64,000 nt of DNA, from assembly GCA_002943765.1 (NCBI GenBank), contig PQWQ01000007.1, forward strand, positions 2,420,501 through 2,484,500, read 5' to 3'. The notes below the pieces were generated by a model, which did not search any database, had not been told where the DNA came from, and saw only the letters and a program-made list of their open reading frames with translations. Below are positions 34,631 through 45,716 of this stretch, one piece after another. Each line of letters begins with the position of its first letter. The first letter of the stretch is position 1. The DNA comes from Psoroptes ovis. Its lineage: Eukaryota > Arthropoda > Arachnida > Sarcoptiformes > Psoroptidae. Position numbers and translations under genes: made by a program.

Positions 34631-37051
34631 TAGTGTTTGTTATTGATGTTGCAGACTTCAAATACTGGAACGATATCGTTATCTATCTATCACTCAAGCT
34701 TATTTCACTAATACCTTGCATGGTGATAGAAGTCATAAACTTTTAATTTTCTATTCTTTTCGCCACAGCTGTCAGAACATAAAAGAGGAAACTGGATCAA
34801 TTTAACTTTATTGTCGTTTATTGTTTTTGTTGATTTCCAAATTGTCAAAATTGTATTGGACGACATAACAAGCTGACCATTCATTAATAAATAAATAACA
34901 AACAAACAAATAAATTTTAAAATAATGATTGTTTTTGATTCTCAAATCTTTTCAATTCAATTTCTCAAGTTGATTTCAATCGTTGAAATAGTTTATTATT
35001 ATTGTTTCGAAAATGATTTACAAGTAATTTACAATTATTTAATAATAAAAATTTGGAAAATCACAAAAAAACGAGTTTATTTCGTGTTTTATTTCAATTC
35101 GAGGAGAATTTTTCATTTCATTTTCACTTAATAAAAAGAAATTTCAAATCATAAATTAATGAATTGTTTGATTTGAATTTCATTTGTCGTGAAAATTCGT
35201 GAAAAAATTTGTCAAATGTTAATGTGATGATGATGATGATGGCTTCGTTGCGGATCAGCGATGAAAATGGAACACACGTGCAATTAATTATTGGTCACAA
35301 ATTTTCAATGACATTTTGATGATCATGTGACGAATAATTATCACGTGTGAATTTTCAACGACAATTGAATTGAATTGTACAAGTATTTTGGTTTAAAATC
35401 AAAATTCGATTTTCTTAGTGTTTCCGTAATATCATTTTTTTCAAAGATTTTTGAGTGAAAAATCTCAGCCTCTCCGCCCAACTTCGCCATCTATCAATGT
35501 TGAATTGAATTAGATATTGATATGCTTAGGTGTACGTGTACGAAATACGTGCAATCGGATAAAAATGTTCCAAGATCGAAAGCATTTTCCGAAATTGAAC
35601 AGAAACTTTTTTTTTGTTTATATCTTTGGACTTGTGTCCATTTTTACCGTTAAATATTATCCCCTCCAAAAGATTGCGTTGTATTCTTCCAACATATTAA
35701 TGATTATGAAATTCGTACCAAATGCGGCAAGTGTCAATTTTTCGTTTGTGTCATTTGAACAAAACTGCCGCCGAAACCCAATTCAATAAGTCATCGAACA
35801 GATCATCAAGAAGTTAGATCCAATGAAAGATCGAGAGTTTCAAATATTACAACACACGAATTATTGAACATTTCAGATAGAAATTAGATCAAAAATTGTT
35901 GTAAGAAGATCATGAGACTGCTAAATTCAAATGCATCATTGAATCAATCATGACAAAATTCAGAAGAGATGTATGAAGATGAAGAATTGTTTGTAAATGA
36001 ATGCCGGTATGAGTTAGAGCCGAATATGAAATCATAATTGAGCACCTGAAAGCTCTTCAAAAGCAATTAAAGATTTACTTCTCTAATGAACTCAATTTCG
36101 AGCAGGTTAATTACAATATCATAAGTTTTTTCCATCCAAACAGTTATTATGGATTAGAAATTCAATTCTACCCTGACATGAGCGATATCGACCATTTGCC
36201 AATCGAAATACAATTTGAATTATTTAATTCAATTTATACCTGAAAAGATTTGAAGGATATTAGAATTTATCAACAACAAAATATCTCGCCAATGAAAATG
36301 GTGAAAAAAAATCCTGAAATGAAATCTAATGTTTTTATTTTTAAATACGTGATGTTTGTTCATATTTACGAAAATTCTTTTTCCATACTAATCTACATTT
36401 ATTACATCGTTAACCATAAATGGATTTGTTTATTGTTGTTATCGATTTTCTATATAAAAAATTCTTCATTCAAATGATAAACATCATCATTTGGATGATC
36501 ATCATTCTGTCAAATACCAAATATTAATTGCTTTCGATGTTTTGTTATTAATTAAAAATGATATGAACAAATGAATATATCCGAAATTTTTTCCAGCCAA
36601 AAAGCAATCAATGAAGCGAGGTCCATTATAGCTGCTGCGTGATTTATGACATAAATTCAAATGTTTGATGTTTTGAATCAGAAATATTTATTTTCATTTT
36701 ATTTGCTCTGTCTATGATTTATATTTTAACTCTTGAAAAAACAAATTGTTTCGAATAATATTTTGATTTCAAAGATGAAAAAAAAACATTTTGGTATGTA
36801 GCAAAATGCCAAATATTGAATATAAATCAACAAACAAATGAATGTTAAATAAATCTAATTTGTTTAATGATGATAAAATGATCAAAACAATTTGAAATCA
36901 CAGCCATATTGATCATAAAGCAGGCTTTGTAATTTTATTCGATCTTCATTTTTCAATCGTACATCGAAGCAAACACATCTATGAGATTGTTTCTTTTACG
37001 TTTTGTTGCTGAAGTCGCTCAGATCGGTATCAAGATCTATTCTTCAAGATT
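34631..37051. other. AT-rich spacer with scattered transposon debris
   Basis: Apart from the relic at 35770-36242 I see no supported gene between the retroelement scrap and the Gag-like gene. The ORFs at 35517-35789 and 36250-36477 are unrecognised. No long terminal repeats flanking the Gag-like gene were found by eye. Confidence 0.45.
35770..36242 (+). pseudogene. frameshifted coding relic, possibly hAT/ZBED-type transposase tail
   Basis: Open pieces in successive plus frames (for example 36027-36242, with I-I-E-H-L-K-A-L and ending I-Q-F-E-L-F-N-S) are separated by stops and frame changes. Composition is coding-like. The helical H-L-K-x-L-Q-x-Q pattern recalls the C-terminal part of hAT-derived ZBED proteins. 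Several stops show that it is dead. Confidence 0.3.
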
Positions 37052-39127
37052 ATGATTTTTGAAAAAATGTCATTTGACACATGTCAAAAACGTAAAAAAG
37101 AATTACGTATATTGAATGAATATTATGACAGTTTTATTGATAATGATTATGAATTAATTATGAATGATGGATCTATAATCATTAGAATTATTCAACTAAT
37201 TCGTAAATATAATCGTAATTTAGCCAATTCCGATGAATATTATGATGAGGAATTGGTAGATGAATTCAATAAAAAAGCTCATATATTAATTGAATTTATT
37301 AATAATAATAAATCTGGCCATCAAAATTATTATCAATATTCACCATCTAAATACAAATTGAAAAATCGTATCGATTTTGGTTATGATTCGAAAAAAATTT
37401 ATCGAACAAAATCTGTTAAAAATTATGACAAAAATAATGAAAAAAGTAAAATCACTATCGATGAACAAATTGATACCGATGTTGATTACAAATTCAATCA
37501 TTATTATGCAGATAAATTAGAATTTGATAATTGGTTTAATTATTATCCACAATTGATGGAATTTATTTCAAAATCAAAATTAACGAACAAAATGCAATTA
37601 TTACGCAAATCGATCCGAAAAAATGCTGAAGCATTCGAGTCAATTAAATATATTGATGATTTTGATATGGCTTGGGAAAAATTAGAAAAAAAATATGATA
37701 TGCCACAATCTGAAAAAGATAAATTGGTGATCGAATTAATTGAAAAATTTGAATTTGATGAAGCAAATGAAGGAAATAGTTTTCGTGAACTGTTGACGAT
37801 TGCATTGCACATCATTTATAATCTACATGATGATTATAAAATTCAACATTTAAATGTATTGATTAAAAAATTACCATCCGATTTACATTTAGAAAATAGC
37901 TCTCCAAAATCTTTTCTTCGAGTCATTCGATCAAAAATAAGAACCTTGGATTGTCGTATCATTTTTGGGTCAGAAACAATCGATGAATTGGAAAAATTTT
38001 ATGGTCGTATTACAAATGATAAAAAATCATGTCCGATCTGTTATGAATTAGAAAAATCTATTCGTTCACATTCTATTATTCGATGTCGTTTTCTATCTAA
38101 ATTTCTTACTAAATTTAATGTAAATTACAATAGAAATGTTAAATTATCAAATAATCGATCAAAAATCACCGAACAAAATGAAAAAAATATGAAAAATGAT
38201 TTAGCTTTGACCGAACAACCAAATCGAAAACGTTTCTATATTTCATTTGTTGATCCAAAAATTAGAAAATGTTCTGCATCAATAATAGATGATTCAACTT
38301 TAAATTATGATGCCATCATTGAAGAAGAAACATTTAAATCATTATCAGTGAATTGTGAACAACACACCGAGAATTTCGATTATTTTGATTGTATGTCGAA
38401 CAATGGTAATGTGATTGGCCAAATCAAACTTAAATTAGCAATCGGTTTCATTATTCGTGATGTTAAATTTACTGTCATCAATGATAAAGAATTGAAAAAA
38501 GATCCGCTTCAAATTTCTGAACAAGTTTTGAAACAATTTTCATTGGACACTTCAATGAATCAATTTAAACAATATTTTTCACGAATCAAACAATTTTCAG
38601 TTGATACAGATTATGAAGCTGATGAGAATAGTGATGAAAATGTGAATCAAATCAAAGTCATCGCTATCAATGGTTTATTTGAGAAAAAATGTCGGCCATT
38701 ATTTGGTAAAAATAAATCAAATAAAAATGAAGAAAATATTATTGGAAAATTATCAAAACAAAATATAATTATTGAATCAAAATCTTATGCAAATCTAATG
38801 GCACCAATGAAAATTGTTCTCAAAGGCATTAATTATGACAATGATTACTATATCAACAATGATTATGAATTTTATTCGGATTTAACTGAAGATCAAAAAG
38901 GTGAGTTGAAAGAAATGTCAGCTAAAATCAATATTTATGCATTTCGAGCAATGAATTTGGAAGCTAAAGATGGTGAAACGCAGACAGATAATCAAGATGA
39001 TGACAACGATGATGATGGCAAACGATTTGATTCAATTTTGATTGAATTTTACGAACAAAAAAAATTCATTTTAATCGATGATCAATACGATGAAATCATT
39101 GAATTGAAAAATTTTTTCCAAAAATAA
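37052..39127 (+). CDS. stand-alone Gag-protease-like protein, BEL/Pao type (candidate domesticated gene)
   Basis: A single intact exon of 691 codons with host-like AT-rich codon use. Residues about 154-320 follow the layout of the BEL/Pao Gag core (DUF1759-like): an F-x-x-W start, a W-E-K-L-E-K-K-Y segment and a helical C-terminal part. C327-x2-C330-x9-H340-x4-C345 looks like a stretched zinc knuckle. Residues about 395-480 resemble a retroviral-type aspartic protease fold, but the expected D-S/T-G is D-D-S-T (residues 413-416). The last 150 residues are acidic, with a poly-Asp stretch. No reverse transcriptase, integrase or terminal repeat follows; the next gene begins 252 bp downstream in the opposite direction. 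Start may be M1 or M6. Co-option by the host is an inference from the intact frame. It could also be a non-autonomous element. Confidence 0.6.
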   Translation: MIFEKMSFDTCQKRKKELRILNEYYDSFIDNDYELIMNDGSIIIRIIQLIRKYNRNLANSDEYYDEELVDEFNKKAHILIEFINNNKSGHQNYYQYSPSKYKLKNRIDFGYDSKKIYRTKSVKNYDKNNEKSKITIDEQIDTDVDYKFNHYYADKLEFDNWFNYYPQLMEFISKSKLTNKMQLLRKSIRKNAEAFESIKYIDDFDMAWEKLEKKYDMPQSEKDKLVIELIEKFEFDEANEGNSFRELLTIALHIIYNLHDDYKIQHLNVLIKKLPSDLHLENSSPKSFLRVIRSKIRTLDCRIIFGSETIDELEKFYGRITNDKKSCPICYELEKSIRSHSIIRCRFLSKFLTKFNVNYNRNVKLSNNRSKITEQNEKNMKNDLALTEQPNRKRFYISFVDPKIRKCSASIIDDSTLNYDAIIEEETFKSLSVNCEQHTENFDYFDCMSNNGNVIGQIKLKLAIGFIIRDVKFTVINDKELKKDPLQISEQVLKQFSLDTSMNQFKQYFSRIKQFSVDTDYEADENSDENVNQIKVIAINGLFEKKCRPLFGKNKSNKNEENIIGKLSKQNIIIESKSYANLMAPMKIVLKGINYDNDYYINNDYEFYSDLTEDQKGELKEMSAKINIYAFRAMNLEAKDGETQTDNQDDDNDDDGKRFDSILIEFYEQKKFILIDDQYDEIIELKNFFQK

Positions 39128-39378
39128 TTATCTTTATCCTTTAAATTCCTGAATTTCCTAACAATAATTCCACATTGATTGATTCCAGATAATTTTTGAT
39201 CAATTCGAAAATTTTAATTAAAATTAATTTCAATATAAACATGAATTTCACATTAAAAATGAGCATTTTTTAATATTAATTATTTCGTATATAAAATATA
39301 ATTATATAATACATGTTGAGAGAGTAAAAAAAATCAAATTAGACTAGAAAATTTTACAAGATTAATTCCATCAATTAA

Positions 39379-40782
39379 TTAATTAATTATTTGATTAATA
39401 TTATTATTACTAAGAGTGTTAATATTATTGTTATTGTTATTATCATCCGTCTTATTATTATTGTTATTATTGTCATTTTTATAATAATATTGATAATGAT
39501 GAAATGAATGTGCGAATATTGGATAACGTAATGTTGTATGTAAATTATCATTATGTTCTTCTAATGATGTTTTTGAATAATGCAACACTAAACTCATTAA
39601 ATCTGGATGTATGTCATATGGTTCAGAAAAACCGTAACCACGTTCAGTTTTTGTTATGAGACAATGATAAATTTTTTTATCACTAACAATTGATAGCGCA
39701 TATTTTCCCATTTGTTGTCTAGATTGTCTTATTAAAAATGTTCCATCTTTTTTATTTTTCAACAATTGTTCAGCTTCATTACGTTTGCATTCATTAATAA
39801 GCCATGTTGTTTCAATTTTATGTGGCTGTAAATCGATTTCATCTGTATTTTGTTCGACAACTTTTTTCAGTACATTAAATTGTCTTCCAAGAAATTGTAA
39901 TGTTGGCTTGATTGAATTACGTTCACGATCTATTAGACGATTATATGCAATCATTAATTTAAGATCATTTTCTAAATCACTAATATTTTTTGTCAAAATA
40001 TTTAATCGTGTTTGCAGTTTAACTTTATGTTCTTGCATTAAATATGCTTCATGCGGTAATGCTTGTGTCTGTAATTTATTATTCAATGCAACATGATCTT
40101 CAATAAAATTTATAATCATCTGATATGATCGTATTGCTTGCCGCTGTTTCTGTATACATTTTGCATTCTTTTCAAAATCTTCACTTAGCTGATCATATTG
40201 TGCATTTTTTGATCGCAATTCTTGTCGTACTTCAGATAAACGTGTTTTAACTTTTTCCATATCATTCATTTCGATACCATCAAGATCGGCTTGATAAAAT
40301 CTTGATACTGGATATAATAACTTTACATCCAATGCTGGATTATATTTTGCCAAAGACTCTTTTTTATAATAATTAATCAATTCGACAACCGATTTGAAGA
40401 CATATGGTTCGGAAAAACCGAATAATCCATTTTTACTGGTGATTTTAATCAATTTATTACAGCCGTTTTTTCGTAATGTTAATGTATATTCACCGAAAAC
40501 TTTCGATATTGAATCACGTACCAAAAATGTACCATCTTGACAATTACGTAGCTTTTCATTTACTTCTTCACGTGAAATTTTACCCCAATACCATTCGGCA
40601 TCTTCTAATTTTTCTTCTTCCGGTTCCGTTGTTTTTAAATTATTCGGTGATTTAGGCTGCTGCTGCTGCCCACCATTATTGTTCGAAGATAATTGTTTTT
40701 CTGAATTTTGATTTATTTCATTATCACTCGTTGCTTTTGTTGTTGACTGTAATTGTTGATCTTGTTCTTCGTCAGTGGTCAT
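39379..40782 (-). CDS. PIK3R1: PI3-kinase regulatory subunit (SH2-iSH2-SH2, p50/p60 type)
   Basis: One exon encodes 467 residues from the ATG at 40782 (context aaaATGacc). An upstream in-frame ATG at 40863 adds 27 hydrophobic residues and is probably leader. Visible: a Gln/Asn-rich N-terminus; an SH2 domain at about residues 63-158 with the phosphotyrosine-binding Arg89 in F-L-V-R-D-S; a coiled-coil inter-SH2 region at about 163-323, with the conserved R-N-S-I-K-P segment that contacts the catalytic p110 subunit; a second SH2 at about 327-423 with Arg352 in F-L-I-R-Q-S; and an Asn-rich tail. It lacks the SH3 and BH domains of p85, like Drosophila Pi3K21B (p60). Role: it holds p110 inactive and brings it to phosphotyrosine sites on receptors and adaptors at the plasma membrane. 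It is convergent with the Gag-like gene. Confidence 0.95.
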   Translation of the reverse strand: MTTDEEQDQQLQSTTKATSDNEINQNSEKQLSSNNNGGQQQQPKSPNNLKTTEPEEEKLEDAEWYWGKISREEVNEKLRNCQDGTFLVRDSISKVFGEYTLTLRKNGCNKLIKITSKNGLFGFSEPYVFKSVVELINYYKKESLAKYNPALDVKLLYPVSRFYQADLDGIEMNDMEKVKTRLSEVRQELRSKNAQYDQLSEDFEKNAKCIQKQRQAIRSYQMIINFIEDHVALNNKLQTQALPHEAYLMQEHKVKLQTRLNILTKNISDLENDLKLMIAYNRLIDRERNSIKPTLQFLGRQFNVLKKVVEQNTDEIDLQPHKIETTWLINECKRNEAEQLLKNKKDGTFLIRQSRQQMGKYALSIVSDKKIYHCLITKTERGYGFSEPYDIHPDLMSLVLHYSKTSLEEHNDNLHTTLRYPIFAHSFHHYQYYYKNDNNNNNNKTDDNNNNNNINTLSNNNINQIIN

Positions 40783-40863
40783 TTTAAAATCACTAGAAAA
40801 TGGAATGAAAACAAAAATTAGAAGTGCTTTGAAATTTTGAAATTCATTCATTTGATTTGTCAA

Positions 40864-43800
40864 TTAATGAAGCAAAAGAGAAAATGAAATTCGAAAATCT
40901 TTGGGGAAAATTCAAATAGCTTTCAGGATTAGATTAGAAAAGCCAAAGACGGAAGATAAACAAGGGAAAAAGTTTCATGGCTCATATCACATCAGCAAAT
41001 TATTTTGCGCGTGTTGTGAATCCGGACTCGATTATGACAATCAATGAACAAGATGATGAACATAATCATTATTTGTTGAATAATTTCGTGCACAAGAGGA
41101 GCCCTTCACTGGGCAGCTTGCGTTTTTTTTCAAATAATATTTTCATTTTTTTCTTCTCTTTCATCAAAAAACTCTCAAATGATCGAATGTCATTGAGAAA
41201 TTTAAATGAAAAAAAAGAAGAAAAAAATTTCATTTAAATTAAATGAAAAAAACAATTTTTAAAAATGAATAAAATAAATCTCAATAGCAAATTGCGACCC
41301 AATGATGGACTGCTCTTAAGCCGAATTCGTGCTCGTATGTTTCAGTGATCATAATAAATGAGAAAAATTGAAAAGAAATTCAAAGGATAAAGATTCAAAG
41401 AATGTTTTAAGGTAATTCAAGGGTTAGAAATTTCATTTGAAATTTAAAAATTTCGAAATCAATTGTTCATGATGAATTAAAATTAAAAAAAAAAATGAAT
41501 TAAACACTTGTTGATTCAATATGGAAACATTTTCACTTAAAATTTTAAAATATAAATTTTGAAAAATTTTTCAGATTGATACAAAATCAATTAGTTTTTT
41601 TTCATGTTAGATTTTTCGGTGCAAAAATTAAAATGTTCAAGATATTTAAAAACACAGTATTTAAATGGAAAACCAAAAAATCTCAAGTCAAGGCGTATGC
41701 AAATGAAAAAAAAAAAATCAAAAACACATTTGACCATTGATTGAAACATATTATAAGTTTAATTGATTTGTTTCATTATTTGATTTGTTTCGTTTTTTTT
41801 GGTGTCTGTTATTCGATAGATAAATCTGTCAAATTGTGGTCATATCTGAAAGACCACAAAACACGCACACACACACACTAACACACCATCGACCAGCACC
41901 AACACCAAGCATAAAATTGCAACACACACACATAAAACAACAGGATTTTTTTTTATAAACATTTAAACATGGCCATTAATTTGAATCATTTTGAAATACA
42001 ATCAAAAGACACACACATATGTTGAATATGTTTAATAATAATATGTCAGATAACAGTTAATACAGAAAGAAATTGACTAAACCAGTTGAACATAAATATC
42101 ATTATCGACAAAGGATATCCTGGATCAATGATCATCATCATCATCATCAACACAATGAAATCGTCAAATAGTCGATTAGCATCATTCTGATCATTAAAAA
42201 ACAACAACAACAATAATTAAAATGAAGAAACAATAAAAAACGACAAAATTAATAAATTTTTTATTGATTTGTTTGTATGATTGATTTGTTTGTTTGTTTG
42301 TCGATAAACAAAAATTGATAAACGAAATCAAGCAAAATAAAATAAAAAAGAAAATGAAGAAATCACTGATTTTTGAAAATCAAAAAAATTTCCAATTAAA
42401 ATCAACTAAAATTGAATTGAATTAAACACAAATCATTGGTAGTAATCATCATCGCACACACGCACACACACACACACACACATAAAACACAAACGACAAT
42501 CATTTTTTTTTTTTTTCGTTAGACCGACAAATCTTATCAAAAATTTGTTGTTTCGTTGTTCTAATTGATATATGATCGATCAATGATTCAATTAGAATTT
42601 ATGGCTCATATCATGAGGACCATGATGATGATGACCACTGCAAAAACGCAGATACACACAGCAGAAGTTGGCCGAAAAAAAAGTCAAGAAAAATAAATCT
42701 TTAAATTGTCAAACTGATTGATATCAAAACTATTTGATCACAATTCACAATTGGAAATGAATTTCTTGAAGAAAAAGAAAACTTTTCCCATTTTTCATTG
42801 AATACACACTCAATAAACAATGATATATCACATATTAACAATAATAATGATCAAATCACGGATTATTTAAAAGTATTTGGTTTTAATTCACATTCAAATT
42901 TGAATAAATCACTGTTCGGATTATTTCGCATCATAAGAACGCACAGAGGTTAATTTAAAACGCAAGAAAATGGCTGTTTTTCTTAAATGTTTCCTAAAGC
43001 AAGGTATCTTGATTGTGATGATGATGATGATGATGATGGAAAAAAATGTGATTCGTAAAACGTAAAATATAATGAATAATATGACTATAGTAAATCATCG
43101 ATGGATGGCTTGTGTATTTCATTTTTTTTTTTTTCGTTCACAAAACTATGGAAGAGAACTTTTTTCCTTGGCAAAATACTGTTTTCAATTCTTGTTGCAA
43201 AATGGAAACGTACACATTTTGAACGTCAACAACAACATCATCATCTGTAACAAATCATCATCATCATCATCATTATTGTCATCAACAGGTTTCTCTCATT
43301 ATAAGGTTTTCTTTAATGATGCTTGCTCATATTTGAATATTTCTAAACATTTTCTAACAATGTTTGCTTGACATTATTGCAAAAAAAAAAAAAAAAAAAT
43401 GAATTCGTATACATGATCATCATCATTGAAATACAATCATTAATCGATGATCAATAAGTAAAATTTTGGTGAAATTGCAAATGTAAAAGAAAAAAAGCAG
43501 ATGAAAGCATTGGTCTATGAATATTCAAAAACAATCAGATAGATTTGAGAAAAGATTATCTGCAATTGAAGCTAACATACAAAATGCCTTTTTTTTGCTG
43601 AAAATCATAAACCAGTTTTATAGTAGATTCACAACAATGTTGTTGAGTGAGAGAGGATGAAATCAATTATCAAATTATCAGATTTTTTTTGATGATATTA
43701 TTGAGCCATCTTTGCCACATACACGCAAATAGATACAGATGTTGTTTGAAAAAAAAGATGATTAGCTTACCTTTTGTACAGATAAAATGATTAAAATTGT

Positions 43801-44352
43801 AAAATTAATTAATGCCAATGTTTTGTAATATAAAATTAATATTAATTGTGTTATAAAAATTGAAAGTTGGAAGACTCAATAAAATTGATAATAAAACAAT
43901 TATAATTGAATTTAATCGTTTGAAAACGAGGATGAGAATAGTTTTAATTCAAATATAATCAAATAACAAAACGGGACAAAGAGACAATAAATGATTTTTT
44001 TATTGGTTTATTTCTGTAAATCAAAGAAAATTGATTAGAACTGGGTATTTGATAGGTTGTCATTTGGATTACCTTTGGATGATATTGATTGATTGAATGC
44101 TGGAATTTATAAGAAATCTATTATGCAATTAATTTTTAGAATCAGACATAATGATTCAATGATAATTAAATCAAAATTGATGCATTTACAATTAACAAAT
44201 GCAAAATGATAATTGTGGAGAGCAACATAAATACAAAATTAATGCAACAATATTTACATCGTCAATGCATCGATTGCGCCACCGCCACACAAACAATGAA
44301 TCCATTCATTGAAGATAGGAAATTTTGAAATGAAAAAATTTTATTTGAAATT
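40864..44352. other. intergenic region upstream of the PI3K subunit gene and downstream of NIF3L1
   Basis: About 3.5 kb of AT-rich DNA. It contains CA microsatellites (about 41862-41882 and 42454-42482), a poly(A)-like run at 43381-43399 and ATC repeats. Two small GC-richer islands (40977-41125 and 41281-41352) lie just upstream of the PI3K gene and could be 5' leader exons. The 99-codon ORF at 43072-43371 shows no domain. Confidence 0.5.
42454..42482. repeat. CA dinucleotide microsatellite
   Basis: A CA run interrupted once by CG. Confidence 0.85.
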
Positions 44353-45560
44353 TTAAACAATTTCCAATGGATCTTTATCCATTTCTGACATTATAATGGT
44401 CAAAGATGGGAAATTCGTTCTCAGATAATCCATCAATACATCACGAATATAACCACGTTCAGTATTTGAATGTTCACATAAAGCTACTGATGTACCTGAA
44501 TGAATAGCATCCAACACTTCATGATGTGACATTTCTCCAGTGATGAAAAAATCCACTGATGGACGGATTTGACGTAATATTGATGCACCGGAGCCAGCAC
44601 AAACACCGATTGTGTTGATTATTGAATCATCAGTATGATTGTCAGCTAGCGCTAAACGAATTTTTTGTAAACCTAAATTTTTCTTCAACGTTGAAACTAC
44701 ATGATTGATTTTCAATGGCTCTGCTAATCTTGCCCAACGACCCATTCCTTCGTGTAAAAGTGGTAGATTCGGACTTTTAGTAATTGATGTAAATTTTGCA
44801 TTGTTCTCTTTAATCACATTGATTATGGCTGATAAATCATCAACATTGCATTGTATTATGCCACATGATTCATTGCTGCTGGGGTTTGAAAAGAAATATT
44901 AATCATGACATGAATTTATTCAACAATCAACATTTACCTTTCGATATCGATGAAATTGGATAATTGTTTAAAGATTTTTGATTTTTTCTCAACGTCATCA
45001 TCATTCAGTTGGATTTGATATTCGAATTTTGGTTTATGCATCGATGTTTCCACAGGTTTTATTGATGAGCATTTGAATGGCTGTAAAAGCCAATCATTGA
45101 TGCCACCATTAATTGCATCAAGTGCCGTATGTGGGGAATAAACAGCTATTTTATTTGTCAAACATTTTGCAATAATCCTTTCTTTCCAATTTGATTGACA
45201 AATTTTTTTGAATGGACGAAATATTGGTGGATGATAAGATATTATTAAATCAACATTTTTATTAATAGATTCTTGCATAACTTTCTCAATCAAATCATTT
45301 GTAAGTAAAATTTTTTCAATTTGAAAATTATCTGAGGGCTCAATCAATAGACCAACGTTATCCCAATCGCTGGCCAAATTTAATGGGATTTTTTCATTAA
45401 TTTTGTTTAGAAAATCTTTTAATAACATTTTTTGAGAAATAAAACGATTTGCACCTGTTAAATATGACAAAAATATACTTTTTATTAAAATTTTTGATTG
45501 TCTTTTTTGAAATGTTGAAAACATGTTTCTGGGAGAAATTTTCCCGAAAAACATATTCAA
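44353..45560 (-). CDS. NIF3L1: NIF3-like protein 1
   Basis: Two exons, 44938-45560 and 44353-44878, flank a 59-bp intron (GTAAAT donor). From the first ATG (45560) this gives 382 residues, and from the conserved ATG at 45428 it gives 338. The N-terminal extension is basic and could target mitochondria. A possible extra acceptor (taacag before GTGCAAATC) lies inside it. Motifs: S-D-W-D-N-V-G-L-L near the start, S-Y-H-P-P-I-F-R-P, Y-S-P-H-T-A-L-D-A, the G-V-C-A-G-S-G-A-S loop, G-E-M-S-H-H-E-V and C-E-H-S-N-T-E-R-G-Y. These supply the His, Asp and Glu ligands of the two-metal site typical of NIF3. The family is widespread. Its biochemical role is still poorly defined, and human NIF3L1 is linked to transcription co-repression. 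It is divergent with gamma-synergin over about 156 bp. Confidence 0.95.
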
Positions 45561-45716
45561 AATAAAAAATTTCCTCGAAATTTTTCGAGTTTTGTTTTTG
45601 TTTGGAATTTTTAAAAATTCATAATAAACACAACAAAGATTAGCATGTTCTTGACTAAAAATTGAAATTTCTGATTTCTAAGATGACATAATTCAAGTTA
45701 TTCTACTTACAATTAA
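45561..45716. promoter_or_regulatory. bidirectional promoter region between NIF3L1 and gamma-synergin
   Basis: Only 156 bp separate the first ATG of NIF3L1 (minus) from the ATG of gamma-synergin (plus), so both transcripts must start in or near this stretch. No TATA box is clear on either side. Confidence 0.6.

Noticed and set aside
35904..36040. Possible short gene with frame M-Y-E-D-E-E-L at about 35969
   Set aside because: Stops and frameshifts on both sides make it part of a dead relic.
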